NCBI RefSeq assembly: GCF_008000815.1
Contig: NZ_CP042806.1
Location: 1,488,001-1,552,000, forward strand
Reading direction: 5' to 3'
DNA from: Terriglobus albidus
GTDB taxonomy: Bacteria > Acidobacteriota > Terriglobia > Terriglobales > Acidobacteriaceae
DNA length: 64,000 nt
Notes under the pieces: generated by a model
Database searches by the model: none
Seen by the model: the letters and a program-made list of their open reading frames with translations, nothing else
What the model was told of the DNA's origin: nothing
Made by a program: the position numbers and the translations under genes
In this document: one piece after another, positions 17,057-25,951 of the stretch
Layout: each line of letters starts with the position of its first letter
How positions within the stretch are numbered: the stretch's first letter is position 1

Positions 17057-17794
17057 ATGCCCGATCACGCCGTCGTCTCGCCCGAAGTCTGGCTCGAAGC
17101 CCGAAAAGCCTTCCTCCAGCGTGAGAAGGAGCTCACCCATCTCCGCGACGCCATCAACCGCGAGCGTATGGAGCTGCCCTGGGTCAGGGTTGAGAAAGAG
17201 TACGTCTTCGATACGGAACAGGGGCCGCAAACCCTCGCCAGCCTCTTCGATGGCCGCAGCCAGCTCATCGTCTACCATTTCATGCTCGGCCCCGGATGGG
17301 AGGCAGGCTGCCCGGGCTGTTCGTTCCTGATCGACCACGCCGATGGAGCCCTGCCGCACCTCAACCACCACGATGTCACCTTTACGGCCGTCTCCCGCGC
17401 CCCGCTGCCGGAAATCCAGGCCTACAAGCGGCGCATGGAGTGGAAGTTCCCCTGGGTCTCGTCCTTCGGCAGCGATTTCAACTTCGACTTCCACGTCTCG
17501 TTTACAAAGCAGCAAATTGCCGAGGGTATTACCTACAACTACGAGCAGCATCCGGGCCGCGATGGAGGCGAGACCGAACTACCGGGCATGAGTGCTTTTT
17601 TCCGTGATGCCGATGGAACGGTCTTCCACACCTTCTCCAGTTATGCGCGCGGCATCGAAGACTGGATCGGCACGCTGATGATCTTTGACCGAGCCCCGCT
17701 TGGCCGCAATGAGAGCAGCACGATGAGCTTTCTCAAGCGGCACGACGAATACGAAACCAAACCGAAGGCAGCCGCATGCTGCCATGGAGAGTAA
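17057..17794 (+). CDS. DUF899 thioredoxin-fold protein
   Basis: A 245-residue cytoplasmic protein of the DUF899 family, which has a thioredoxin-like fold and no settled function. Seen: WLEARKAFLQREKELTHLRD, the LPWVRVEKEYVFDT block, and LIVYHFMLGPGWEAGCPGCS with a C-P-G-C pair in the place of a thioredoxin active site. It starts with ATG after AAGGAGG. It is followed 5 bases later by a VOC gene and is divergent from marR. The context fits a MarR-controlled stress or detoxification pair. Confidence 0.9.
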   Translation: MPDHAVVSPEVWLEARKAFLQREKELTHLRDAINRERMELPWVRVEKEYVFDTEQGPQTLASLFDGRSQLIVYHFMLGPGWEAGCPGCSFLIDHADGALPHLNHHDVTFTAVSRAPLPEIQAYKRRMEWKFPWVSSFGSDFNFDFHVSFTKQQIAEGITYNYEQHPGRDGGETELPGMSAFFRDADGTVFHTFSSYARGIEDWIGTLMIFDRAPLGRNESSTMSFLKRHDEYETKPKAAACCHGE

Positions 17795-17799
17795 CTCTG

Positions 17800-18207
17800 A
17801 TGAAACTGAACGCGTACCTCAACTTCGGTGGCAACTGTCGCCAGGCCTTCGAGTACTACGAGCAGCACCTTGGCGCGAAGATCGTGATGTCGATGACTTT
17901 CAATCAGTCGCCTGACCAGAGCAATGTTCCTCCCGGCGCCGGCGACCAGATACTGTACGCGAATCTCTCCATCGCCGACACGCAGATCATGGGTAGCGAC
18001 ACTCCGAACTACGAGCCCATCCGCAGCTCGTACCTCACACTCTCCATGCCCGAGGCCGAGGTTTTCGACAAATCATGGAAGGCACTGACGGAAGGCGGCG
18101 AGATTCTGATGCCGCGTAACGAGACCTTCTTCGCCTATGAGTTCGGCATCCTGCGCGACAAGTTCAACGTGCTCTGGATGCTCATCCGCGAAAAGCCCAT
18201 GCAGTAA
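17800..18207 (+). CDS. PhnB-like VOC-family protein
   Basis: A 135-residue protein of the vicinal-oxygen-chelate superfamily, the DinB/PhnB-like 3-demethylubiquinone-methyltransferase type. Seen: MKLNAYLNFGGNCRQAFEYYEQHLG at the start and LYANLSIADTQIMGSD and WKALTEGGEILMP later. Enzymes of this fold include glyoxalases, dioxygenases and antibiotic-resistance proteins; the substrate here is not predictable. The ATG at 17800 is chosen since GGAGAG lies just before it. It starts 5 bases after the DUF899 gene and is probably co-transcribed. Confidence 0.85.
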   Translation: MKLNAYLNFGGNCRQAFEYYEQHLGAKIVMSMTFNQSPDQSNVPPGAGDQILYANLSIADTQIMGSDTPNYEPIRSSYLTLSMPEAEVFDKSWKALTEGGEILMPRNETFFAYEFGILRDKFNVLWMLIREKPMQ

Positions 18208-18220
18208 AGGTAGCCACTGA

Positions 18221-18277
18221 ACCGGGTGCCCCAGGTCCCTCGGGGACCTGGGCATTCGCGCTTCGCGCGAACCGTTT
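18221..18277. repeat. GGGTGCCCC hairpin repeat, copy 1
   Basis: Two hairpins in tandem: CCCAGGTCCC / GGGACCTGGG (18230-18252) and TTCGCGC / GCGCGAA (18255-18271), ending in CCGTTTTG. It lies between convergent genes and may double as a terminator. Related copies are at 31231, 31832, 38333 (inverted), 59651 and 61561. Confidence 0.65.
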
Positions 18278-18374
18278 TGTTATCTTGCAAACTCCGCCTC
18301 TGAGCCCGCTAACAGTGCCCTTAAGCAAAACGCTCGCGCAATCGGATGCATGGCTTGAATCATTGCCTTCCGAA

Positions 18375-20591
18375 CTACTCTCCAGGCTTAGCCGCAGCTG
18401 TCGGCGTCACAGCCGGAACAGCCGGTGCCGCTACCGGAGCCGTAATCATCATCGCCATCCGCGGGAACGTAAACGTCCCACCCGCATCATCAATCACATT
18501 CACCTGGCAGATGTAGCTTCCTGGCGCGAGCTGGGCTAAAGGCACGTCGAACTGGAAGCCCACGGCATTGCGGTCCGGAATATTCACCGCATTCGCTTCG
18601 ATCAGCGGCGTCTCGAAGACCTTGCTTCCCGCCGCATTCAGGAACTCAATCGACGTCAGCACATGCGCTGCCGGGTCGGGTCTGCGCTGTAACCCCGCAG
18701 GAGTCGGCGGAGGTGTCGCTGCCCCAGCATTGCTCGCAGGCTTGGCGGGATCGTAGACCTCGTACAGGAAATAGAGGTGCTGATCCTGGCGGAAGACATG
18801 CGGGATATTCGGTACATACTGCTGCCCATCCCGCACCAGCAGGCTCTGATTCCGCGGATTGTTATTGGGTGTCCGCTGATTCGCCACCAATACCGACGAA
18901 AGCTTCAGTGGAACCTTCTTCATATCCGGAACGTTGATGTCGGTCTCAAACGATCCCATGTTGCCACTCTGGTTTTCGCGCACGACAAACTTCAGGTGAT
19001 ACCGTCCGGGCGCTAGCGAGAAGCCGGTCGAGTACTGGATGTTCTTCCGCTGCACCTGCTGGTTGGCATCAAGTTGCAGCTTCACCGTCTCACGTGCCGA
19101 GCCGACGACGATCTGCTGCGCATTCTTCACATTGCCGATGATGTCAATCGTTGCCTTCGACTGATCCTTCACCTGCGTGAAAGGAATCTGCGAGCCAGGC
19201 ACAATCAGCGATACAGGAACGAAGAAATGGTTATCGTTCTGGCGGAAGTACAGCGCCTGCAGGTAGACGGCGACATCCACCGCCGGCGCATCCGAACGGA
19301 GCTGCTCATTCAGCGCCAGTTCGCGGTCTTCGTTCTTCTGGTGCTGGAAGTCTGCAGGAGCATAGTATCCCGGACGATATTCCAGCTTGATGTCCGGACG
19401 ATTGATCTTCACCTGCAGCTTGCGGAAGCTGCCGTCACGCCGCTGATCCGTCGAGCGGAAGCCGATGATGTAATACGCCTCAGTATCGTGCTGGATAGCC
19501 TGGAAGGCCGGACCGAAGTCATTTGAGTCGAAGAAGGCCTTGCCGCCCGTATCCGAGGAAAGGGAAGCCAGGGTCTCCTGCGAGCTAAAGTTGGAATCCA
19601 GGCGCGACTGCATCGTCGCTCCGTTATAAGCTGACGTCCCGCGTGTTGATCCCGTGGACGCATCGCCCACCGGCGGCAGCGCCTGCAAGCCGCGCGTGTC
19701 CACCGAATAGATGCTCATATTGGCCTTGGTCGCGGCATTCGTAGCCGCCCGCAGCGAGGCTTGGTTCTCGATACCGTTGCGCGTCAGACCGCCGGAGAAG
19801 TACAGCAATGACTTGCGCTGATCCACGCGTTCCAGCGACTTCGCAACCTGCAGAATGGCATACATCGACCGGTCGGTATTCAGTGCGTTGTATTCGGAGT
19901 CATCCACGACAAAGGAAGAGGCATCGTCCGCCGTGCCTTCTGAATCGCCATTACCGCCATTGGCGAAGCCCTGTCCTTCGGTGCCGTTAAAGCTGCCCAC
20001 GGCGCGCAGCAGCGCGTTCTGGTCGGCGGTGAAATCCTGCACAAGCTTCAGGGAAGTATCCATTGAGACCACGGCGACCAGATCCGCCGGAGCCATCTTC
20101 TTGTTGATGTACTCCTTCGCCGAGTCGACGCCGCGGTCGATATCAGACTGCTGCATCGACGAAAGGTCGAAGAAGATCACGATCAGCCGGTGATCGCGCA
20201 GCGCCTGTTTGTCTTCGCCGATCGAGCGTTCCAGCATCTTGGCGATGCTCGTCGTTCCGGCAACCGTTGTCTTCTCCTTCAGCGCGGCGGCCAAGTCGAC
20301 ATTCTGAAAATCGAAGGACGAGATCTTCTGCGGCTTGCCGTTCTCGAAGACGGTGAAGTCGCTGGCTTTCAGGTCCTTTACGACGTTGCCTTGCTTGTCG
20401 CGTGCCACTACATTCGTCAGCACGATCTCTGACCGCACTGAAATGGTAAAGACCGGCGCCTGGCCAGGCTGCTGATTCGGAACCTGGCTTGCGGTCTGTG
20501 CAACCGTGGTCACGCCCAGCAGCACGGGCAGGGTGAGAGCTGCTGTAAGCTTCATCGATCCGGAGTATCTCTTCATCGTCTCTGTCTTCAT
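18375..20591 (-). CDS. VWFA-related Acidobacterial domain protein, exported
   Basis: A 738-residue protein of the family named VWFA-related Acidobacterial domain. The signal peptide is LTAALTLPVLLGVTTVAQ. Then come FTISVRSEIVLTNVVARDKQGNVVKDLKASDF and FTVFENGKPQKISSFDF, the family hallmark, and a von Willebrand A-like fold with LIVIFFDLSSMQ in the MIDAS position and DLVAVVSMDTSLKLVQDFT. A C-terminal beta-rich region of about 300 residues follows. Its function is unknown; surface or periplasmic protein binding is a reasonable guess. Several in-frame ATGs lie in the first 13 codons. It begins 12 bases after the stop of the plugless receptor-like gene, so the two are very likely one transcription unit. 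Confidence 0.88.
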   Translation of the reverse strand: MKTETMKRYSGSMKLTAALTLPVLLGVTTVAQTASQVPNQQPGQAPVFTISVRSEIVLTNVVARDKQGNVVKDLKASDFTVFENGKPQKISSFDFQNVDLAAALKEKTTVAGTTSIAKMLERSIGEDKQALRDHRLIVIFFDLSSMQQSDIDRGVDSAKEYINKKMAPADLVAVVSMDTSLKLVQDFTADQNALLRAVGSFNGTEGQGFANGGNGDSEGTADDASSFVVDDSEYNALNTDRSMYAILQVAKSLERVDQRKSLLYFSGGLTRNGIENQASLRAATNAATKANMSIYSVDTRGLQALPPVGDASTGSTRGTSAYNGATMQSRLDSNFSSQETLASLSSDTGGKAFFDSNDFGPAFQAIQHDTEAYYIIGFRSTDQRRDGSFRKLQVKINRPDIKLEYRPGYYAPADFQHQKNEDRELALNEQLRSDAPAVDVAVYLQALYFRQNDNHFFVPVSLIVPGSQIPFTQVKDQSKATIDIIGNVKNAQQIVVGSARETVKLQLDANQQVQRKNIQYSTGFSLAPGRYHLKFVVRENQSGNMGSFETDINVPDMKKVPLKLSSVLVANQRTPNNNPRNQSLLVRDGQQYVPNIPHVFRQDQHLYFLYEVYDPAKPASNAGAATPPPTPAGLQRRPDPAAHVLTSIEFLNAAGSKVFETPLIEANAVNIPDRNAVGFQFDVPLAQLAPGSYICQVNVIDDAGGTFTFPRMAMMITAPVAAPAVPAVTPTAAAKPGE

Positions 20592-20603
20592 CCGCGACTC
20601 TTG

Positions 20604-23600
20604 TCAGAACCGGTACCGCGCCAGGAAGGTGATGCGCCGCATTGCGGCCACGCTGGTTACCTGGCCGAAGGTGGGTGAATTCACCGTGCTGTTGATGCCG
20701 GAGTACTGCACAGTGTTAAAGATGTTTGTCGCCGAGAACCGCGTCTCCAGCCCGCGCGTATCGCCGAAGCTGAAGTTACGTGCCAGCGCCATGTCGTTAG
20801 AAACCGTTCCGGGACCGCGGATTGAGTTGCGCGAAGAGTTCCCGAAGTGCGTCGGGTTTGATTCAGCGACAAACGCGGCAGTATTGAACCAGCGTCCTAC
20901 GGTCCCCTGACCGGCGATCGACTGCGAGAAGTCTCGATCGGGGCGCAGCGTGTAGTTGCCACCTGTCGCCGTCTGGGCCGTAGTGCCCACGTACTGCGGT
21001 GTGAAGTAACCGCCCGTAGCAAAGGTGAAGTTGCCCGAGATGTTCCAGTTATTCAGAATGTGTGACCACGCTCCGCCGCTTGCCAGGAAGGCGCGGTTCG
21101 GTCCGAAGGGAAGCTCGAAAACATAGTTGCCCGTTACCTTATGCCGCACGTCGAAGCTGGAGTTACCCTCTTCGAGATCAAGTCTCTGATCGTTCTGCGC
21201 GATCGTCGCCGAGCTGCCGCCGATCGAGCTGGCATTGTCGATCGAATGGCCGTACTGATACGTCGCTCCCAGGCTGATGCCCTTCTGCATGCGCTTGCGC
21301 AGATTCACGCTCAGCGCGTTGAATCGTGAGTAGCCCGAGGAGTCTTCATAGGTAAACGCCTGCGCTCCGGTAGTGGTCAGGCCGGTTGCTGTGCGGTTCG
21401 GAGCGCGGCGCATATCCAGGTCGCCCGCCGATGTCCCGTTGTAGCCGACATTCATTACGATGCCTAGACCGAAGGTGTGCTGAATATCCAGATTCCAGAT
21501 GTTCACCCGCGCCAGACGATAGTCGCGGTTGACGGCGAAGTTGTTCTGCACTGTCGCCGTTGAGCAGTTGAAGGCGCTCGCCAGTTGCAGCACGCCGCAT
21601 CCCTGCTGGTTGGCGATGTTGGTCTGGGTTACCGCAAACGGCTGCTGGTTAGACAGCGAGCCGGCAAAGCTGCCGTACTGCGTCGTGTTGTAGTTCATGC
21701 CGTATCCGGTACGAACCACCGTCTGCTTGATGAACTTCGGACGCCACGCAAGGCCGACGCGCGGAGCAAACATGCCGCGATATGGATTCACCAGCGACCG
21801 AGGGAAGCTGCCGGTATATGGCCCGCTGGCGCCGGCCTGGACAACCGACACTGCGGTGAAGTCGGCATTGTGGTCAAGGTTTACCAGGTGGTTGTACTTC
21901 TCCACGTATGGAGAGAAGTACTCATAGCGGAGGCCATAGTTCAACGTCAGGCCCGAGGCAACACGGTAGTCATCCTGGACATACCAGTCATAGACCCATT
22001 CACGCAGATAGTTCTTGTACAGGCCCGCCTGGACGCGTGACTGTTGCGGCAGACCGAGCAGGAAGTCCGCAAAGCCCGCGCCCGAGCCGCTGGCGCTGCC
22101 GGGCGCCTGTGTCGCATATCCCGAGAAGGTAAATGCACCGACCGTGTTGTTGCCGCCGATCGAGTCACTATGCACGCGCCGCAGATCGAAGCCGAAGCGG
22201 AAGTTGTGCTTGCCGTGATTCCATCCCACGAAGTCCGAGAATGACAGGGTCTGGCCAACGCGGTTCGATGGCGAGCTGCTCGAAAGGCCGGTGAAATTCG
22301 TGATCGTGAGTGATGGCAGGCCGTAGTAGAAGGGATTCGCCTGCGTCGCTGCTGTCCCCACCAGGATGCCGGCGGCTAGTGCAGGGTTCGATTGGTTGGT
22401 GTACAGGTTGGTCGTGATCGAGTTGCTGCGGTTCCAGTTCAGCGTAGCGTTATTGTTCAGCCGCCCTTTACCGATGGTGTATCCGAGGTTGAAGCCGTAT
22501 CCGGTAGAAGTTCCCGAAGTGTTCAGGGGAGCGAAGATATTCGGCGTCGCGGAGTCAGAGTTCGAATAGTTGAAGCCGATATTGATGTTCTGCCGCAGGG
22601 CCTGCTGCTGTTGCCGGCGGCTGGCTGCATTGCCGCTCTGACGTGCTCCACCACCGCCGCCACCACCGAAGCGCCCACCGAAGGGGCCGCTTGCCTGTCC
22701 GAAGTTACGAATGAAGCGTGTATTGATATTCCACTGATTGCTCTGCGAGGTCGCGATCGTCTGGTAGTTGTATCCCTGCGAGTTCGTCGTCGACATGTTC
22801 GGCGCGGGATAGTAGTTCAGCAGCGCAGCAGCCTGCGAGGTGATGCGGTTTGCGCAGATCACATTCGTCTGGCCGTTGCAGGCGAACTGCGTTCCCGTCC
22901 GAGGGTCGTAGATCGGTACGATCGCCGTCGATCTGGCGGGACGGTACTGCGAGAAGTCACCCGCACGTTGCGCCGGCGTCGGTACCGTGCCGTAGAGGTT
23001 CGTCGGTGTCGTGCTCAGCGTGCCCTGTGCATTCAGGAAGAAGAACTGTTTGGTATTCGGCTTGAACAGACCGGGGATGTACGGTGAGCCGGTCAGCGAA
23101 AGCCCGAAGGTGCTGTTGGAGTAGTCCGGCTTATTAGGATTGCCGGTCAGCGAATAGCTGGTGGCGTCCAATGCTCCGTTGCCTCCGCGGAAGTACAGCG
23201 ATCCATGGAACTGCGTTGGGTTGAAGTTGCGGAAACCGCCGCGCCCCGCGCCACCGCCGCCGATCATAAAGCCGCCGCCACCGCCTCCGCCGAAGCCTCC
23301 CCCGCCGCCTGGGCCTCCACCACCTGGGCCACCACCCGGCCCTCCGCCCATCAACATGCCGCCGATCATGTTCACCACGGCATTGATCTGGTCTCCCTGT
23401 CCGCCACCCTGCAGGCGTGCCTGCGCCATCGCATCTTCAATACGGTTGCGAATCTCTTCTTCGTTGAAGTTCGCCAGACCGTTCGTCTGTCCCATCTGTC
23501 CGGTCACGGCTACGGATTCGGTGGCGGCGTTATCTCCTATGCCGCTCATCGTCGGCATGCTTACGCCCGTATTGGCTGTTCCGGTGGTGGCGTCGGAGGT

Positions 23601-24131
23601 ATTCGCATCGCCCAGCCCGGCCATCGCAAGCGACTGCATGCCGTTCTGGATGCGGGAGGCTGCGGTCGTCTGCTGCTGTTCCGCGGCGGCTACGCGGCTG
23701 GCGAGCTGCAGACCGAAGGCTGCGGTCGCTTCTCGTGGAGAGGTTGCGTTGAACAGCACCTCCTTGGTATCCAGTGCAAAGGCGGCCAGTTCAGCCTTGA
23801 CCACGTAACGGCCATTCTTCGGAATCGCCATCTGGAAGGCGCCGGTAATATCCGAGCTGGTCGTGTACTTCTTACCGGTCAGCGTATTGGTTGCGGTAAT
23901 CGCAACCCCTGGAAGAGGCGTATTGCCGGTCTTCACCGTGCCGCGAATCGTCCCGCCCTGTGCTGCGTCCACGGTTGCGGTGGTCGCTGCGGGGGCTCCC
24001 GGAGTCTCCTGCGTTGCGCTCTGCGCGGGCTGAGTCGCCGGGGGCGGCGCGGGCGTTGCGGGCGCAGTTTCCTGGGCCACCGCTGGGGAAAGCAGTGCCA
24101 AAGACACCAAGGCAATGTATGCCGTTTGCAC
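20604..24131 (-). CDS. Oar-like outer-membrane barrel protein without a recognisable plug
   Basis: About 1175 residues. Signal peptide TAYIALVSLALLSPAVAQ, a Pro/Ala/Thr linker, then a carboxypeptidase-like regulatory domain (GGTIRGTVKTGNTPLPGVAI through FQMAIPKNGRYVV). Where Oar proteins carry the TonB plug, this protein has a Ser/Thr-rich stretch, a short helix (EEEIRNRIEDAMAQARLQ) and a run of about 40 mostly Gly residues (coding bases about 23255-23345). The barrel then starts normally (FHGSLYFRGGNGALDATSYS, PTPAQRAGDFSQ) and ends FLARYRF. The GTG at 24131 is chosen because TGGAGA is well placed before it; a longer GTG start at 24173 lacks this. It sits between the DUF5666 and VWFA genes. 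Confidence 0.8.
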   Translation of the reverse strand: MQTAYIALVSLALLSPAVAQETAPATPAPPPATQPAQSATQETPGAPAATTATVDAAQGGTIRGTVKTGNTPLPGVAITATNTLTGKKYTTSSDITGAFQMAIPKNGRYVVKAELAAFALDTKEVLFNATSPREATAAFGLQLASRVAAAEQQQTTAASRIQNGMQSLAMAGLGDANTSDATTGTANTGVSMPTMSGIGDNAATESVAVTGQMGQTNGLANFNEEEIRNRIEDAMAQARLQGGGQGDQINAVVNMIGGMLMGGGPGGGPGGGGPGGGGGFGGGGGGGFMIGGGGAGRGGFRNFNPTQFHGSLYFRGGNGALDATSYSLTGNPNKPDYSNSTFGLSLTGSPYIPGLFKPNTKQFFFLNAQGTLSTTPTNLYGTVPTPAQRAGDFSQYRPARSTAIVPIYDPRTGTQFACNGQTNVICANRITSQAAALLNYYPAPNMSTTNSQGYNYQTIATSQSNQWNINTRFIRNFGQASGPFGGRFGGGGGGGARQSGNAASRRQQQQALRQNINIGFNYSNSDSATPNIFAPLNTSGTSTGYGFNLGYTIGKGRLNNNATLNWNRSNSITTNLYTNQSNPALAAGILVGTAATQANPFYYGLPSLTITNFTGLSSSSPSNRVGQTLSFSDFVGWNHGKHNFRFGFDLRRVHSDSIGGNNTVGAFTFSGYATQAPGSASGSGAGFADFLLGLPQQSRVQAGLYKNYLREWVYDWYVQDDYRVASGLTLNYGLRYEYFSPYVEKYNHLVNLDHNADFTAVSVVQAGASGPYTGSFPRSLVNPYRGMFAPRVGLAWRPKFIKQTVVRTGYGMNYNTTQYGSFAGSLSNQQPFAVTQTNIANQQGCGVLQLASAFNCSTATVQNNFAVNRDYRLARVNIWNLDIQHTFGLGIVMNVGYNGTSAGDLDMRRAPNRTATGLTTTGAQAFTYEDSSGYSRFNALSVNLRKRMQKGISLGATYQYGHSIDNASSIGGSSATIAQNDQRLDLEEGNSSFDVRHKVTGNYVFELPFGPNRAFLASGGAWSHILNNWNISGNFTFATGGYFTPQYVGTTAQTATGGNYTLRPDRDFSQSIAGQGTVGRWFNTAAFVAESNPTHFGNSSRNSIRGPGTVSNDMALARNFSFGDTRGLETRFSATNIFNTVQYSGINSTVNSPTFGQVTSVAAMRRITFLARYRF

Positions 24132-24229
24132 GATATCGATCTCCAGAACGTCAAATGTGGCTCTTAGAAACACTCCGTCGGCCTGCGGTTAGCAGCCGGC
24201 AGCCACGAAAGCATAAAGCCCAATGATGG

Positions 24230-25057
24230 TTACTGCTGCGGCGGCTGACTCTGTTCTCCGCCCGGTCGTGGTCCACGCTGGCCACGTTGCGGCAGTACAT
24301 TCAGCGTCTTGGGAACGAAGGTGTTGCCCTTCAGCGCTCCCTCCGCCCTGATGTTGTCGCCTACCTTAATGTCGGCCAGGGTAATGGCCTCTCCCTCTGG
24401 CGGCGGTCCCTGCTGGCTCTGTCCATCCTGGTTGCGGCGCGTGCGGGGGCCATCTCCCGAGCCATTGCCCATACCGCGGCCAGATCCCGTGCCAATCCCG
24501 CTGGGTCCCATTCCCATACCGCCCATCATGGCTCCGCGGCCTCCGCGATGCATTGAAGTGTTCTCATCCACCTCAATCACCTGCGACATCTTGTCCGGCC
24601 GCTCGATGGTCAGTTTGGTCTCATCCATCGCCGTGATCTTTCCCATGATCCAGGTCTTGCCCAGGCTTGCCTGCAGCTCGGCGGCCCGTGCCTTCATCTG
24701 CTCCGCCTGCTCAGCCGACATCACCATCACTATGCCAGCGTGGACTTCTTTGGTGGCCTCGTCTGCCTGCCCCATCGCGACAACGTATTCGCCGGGCTTG
24801 ATGTCCGCGGCCTTCACCGGTTCGCGCTGTTGCATGATGCGGGTATTCACCGTGACTATGACCTTATAGCTGGCGCCATCATCGCCCTTGATGGCAATGT
24901 TGTCCGCGCTGGCAGAGGTAACCGTACCTCGAACCGCCTGTCCGCCTCCGGAGCCCATCGGGCCGCCACCGCTACCCATCATCTGAGCCGTTACCGGAGC
25001 GGCAGGGACGGCGAGAACTCCAAGCAGGGATACGAATCGGATTGCCAGACGTGTCAT
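24230..25057 (-). CDS. Exported DUF5666-type protein
   Basis: A 275-residue secreted protein. The signal peptide is MTRLAIRFVSLLGVLAVPAA with cleavage near VTAQ. Two small beta-barrel repeats of the DUF5666 kind follow: GQAVRGTVTSASADNIAIKG through IKPGEYVVAMGQ, and LGKTWIMGKITAMDETKLTI through IKVGDNIRAEGAL. Between them is a Gly/Met-rich segment with several GMG and GTGSG motifs. The start at 25057 is chosen because AAGAGGT lies 9 bases upstream; an ATG at 25066 is too close to it. DUF5666 proteins have no known function. It is 98 bases upstream of the plugless receptor-like gene and probably leads that unit. Confidence 0.75.
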   Translation of the reverse strand: MTRLAIRFVSLLGVLAVPAAPVTAQMMGSGGGPMGSGGGQAVRGTVTSASADNIAIKGDDGASYKVIVTVNTRIMQQREPVKAADIKPGEYVVAMGQADEATKEVHAGIVMVMSAEQAEQMKARAAELQASLGKTWIMGKITAMDETKLTIERPDKMSQVIEVDENTSMHRGGRGAMMGGMGMGPSGIGTGSGRGMGNGSGDGPRTRRNQDGQSQQGPPPEGEAITLADIKVGDNIRAEGALKGNTFVPKTLNVLPQRGQRGPRPGGEQSQPPQQ

Positions 25058-25162
25058 GGTGGTCATACCTCTTACGGGGATGTCTATTGCAAGAGACGGC
25101 TTCTCTAACGGAAAGACGCGTTTTGCAGGAGGAAATTTTGTCATGGAGGTACACTCCAGAAG

Positions 25163-25864
25163 ATGAATCCCGCTGTGCACGACGAGCGGCACTTTCTGTC
25201 CGGGGACACCGTCCGCGACGTCGTCATTGGACTTTCCGACGGACTCACCGTCCCCTTCGCCCTGGCCGCCGGTCTCAGCGGAGCCGTCTCCAACACTCAT
25301 ATAGTAGTTCTCGCCGGACTGGCCGAGATCGCTGCCGGCTCCCTGGCCATGGGGCTGGGCGGCTACCTCGCCGCCCGCGGCGACGCCGAACACTATACCT
25401 CCGAGCTCAAGCGTGAGCAAAGCGAGATCGTCACCCACACCCGCGACGAGGAGGACGAGATCTACGAGATCTTCCAGCAGTACGGCGTCACCCGGCAGGA
25501 GAGCGAGCCCGTACTGTTGGCGCTGAAGCGCAACCCCGAAGCCTGGGTCGATTTCATGATGCGTTTCGAACTCGGCCTCGACAAACCCGACCCTCGCCGG
25601 GCGGTCTTCAGCGCCGCTACCATCGCCTTTTCATATGTCGCCGGCGGTCTGGTTCCCTTGATGCCCTATATCGTGCTCTCACAGGCCACCAAAGCACTGC
25701 AGCTTTCGGTGGTCATTACATTGCTGGCCCTCGCTGTCTTCGGTGCGGTTAAGGGCAGACTGCTGGGGACGCCCTGGCTGCGCAGCGCTGCACAGACGGC
25801 TCTTGTCGGCGGTCTGGCGGCAGCCGCGGCCTACGGCCTGGCAAAACTCTTCAGCACTGTGTAA
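25163..25864 (+). CDS. VIT1/CCC1-family metal transporter
   Basis: A 233-residue membrane protein of the vacuolar iron transporter family, which moves Fe2+ or Mn2+ across membranes. Seen: DVVIGLSDGLTVPFALAAGLSGA (first membrane segment with the family Asp), AEIAAGSLAMGLGGYLAARG (second), and a cytoplasmic loop rich in Glu (SELKREQSEIVTHTRDEEDEI), which in VIT proteins is the metal-binding domain. Three hydrophobic C-terminal segments follow. It is divergent from the DUF5666 gene and 87 bases ahead of egtB. Confidence 0.9.
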   Translation: MNPAVHDERHFLSGDTVRDVVIGLSDGLTVPFALAAGLSGAVSNTHIVVLAGLAEIAAGSLAMGLGGYLAARGDAEHYTSELKREQSEIVTHTRDEEDEIYEIFQQYGVTRQESEPVLLALKRNPEAWVDFMMRFELGLDKPDPRRAVFSAATIAFSYVAGGLVPLMPYIVLSQATKALQLSVVITLLALAVFGAVKGRLLGTPWLRSAAQTALVGGLAAAAAYGLAKLFSTV

Positions 25865-25951
25865 CAGAGATCGTGGCAAACTTGGGTCCGACTAAAAAGA
25901 GCAACAACCCCGCACTCTGTGGCATCTGATCCCATACGCGAGGAACAACGA

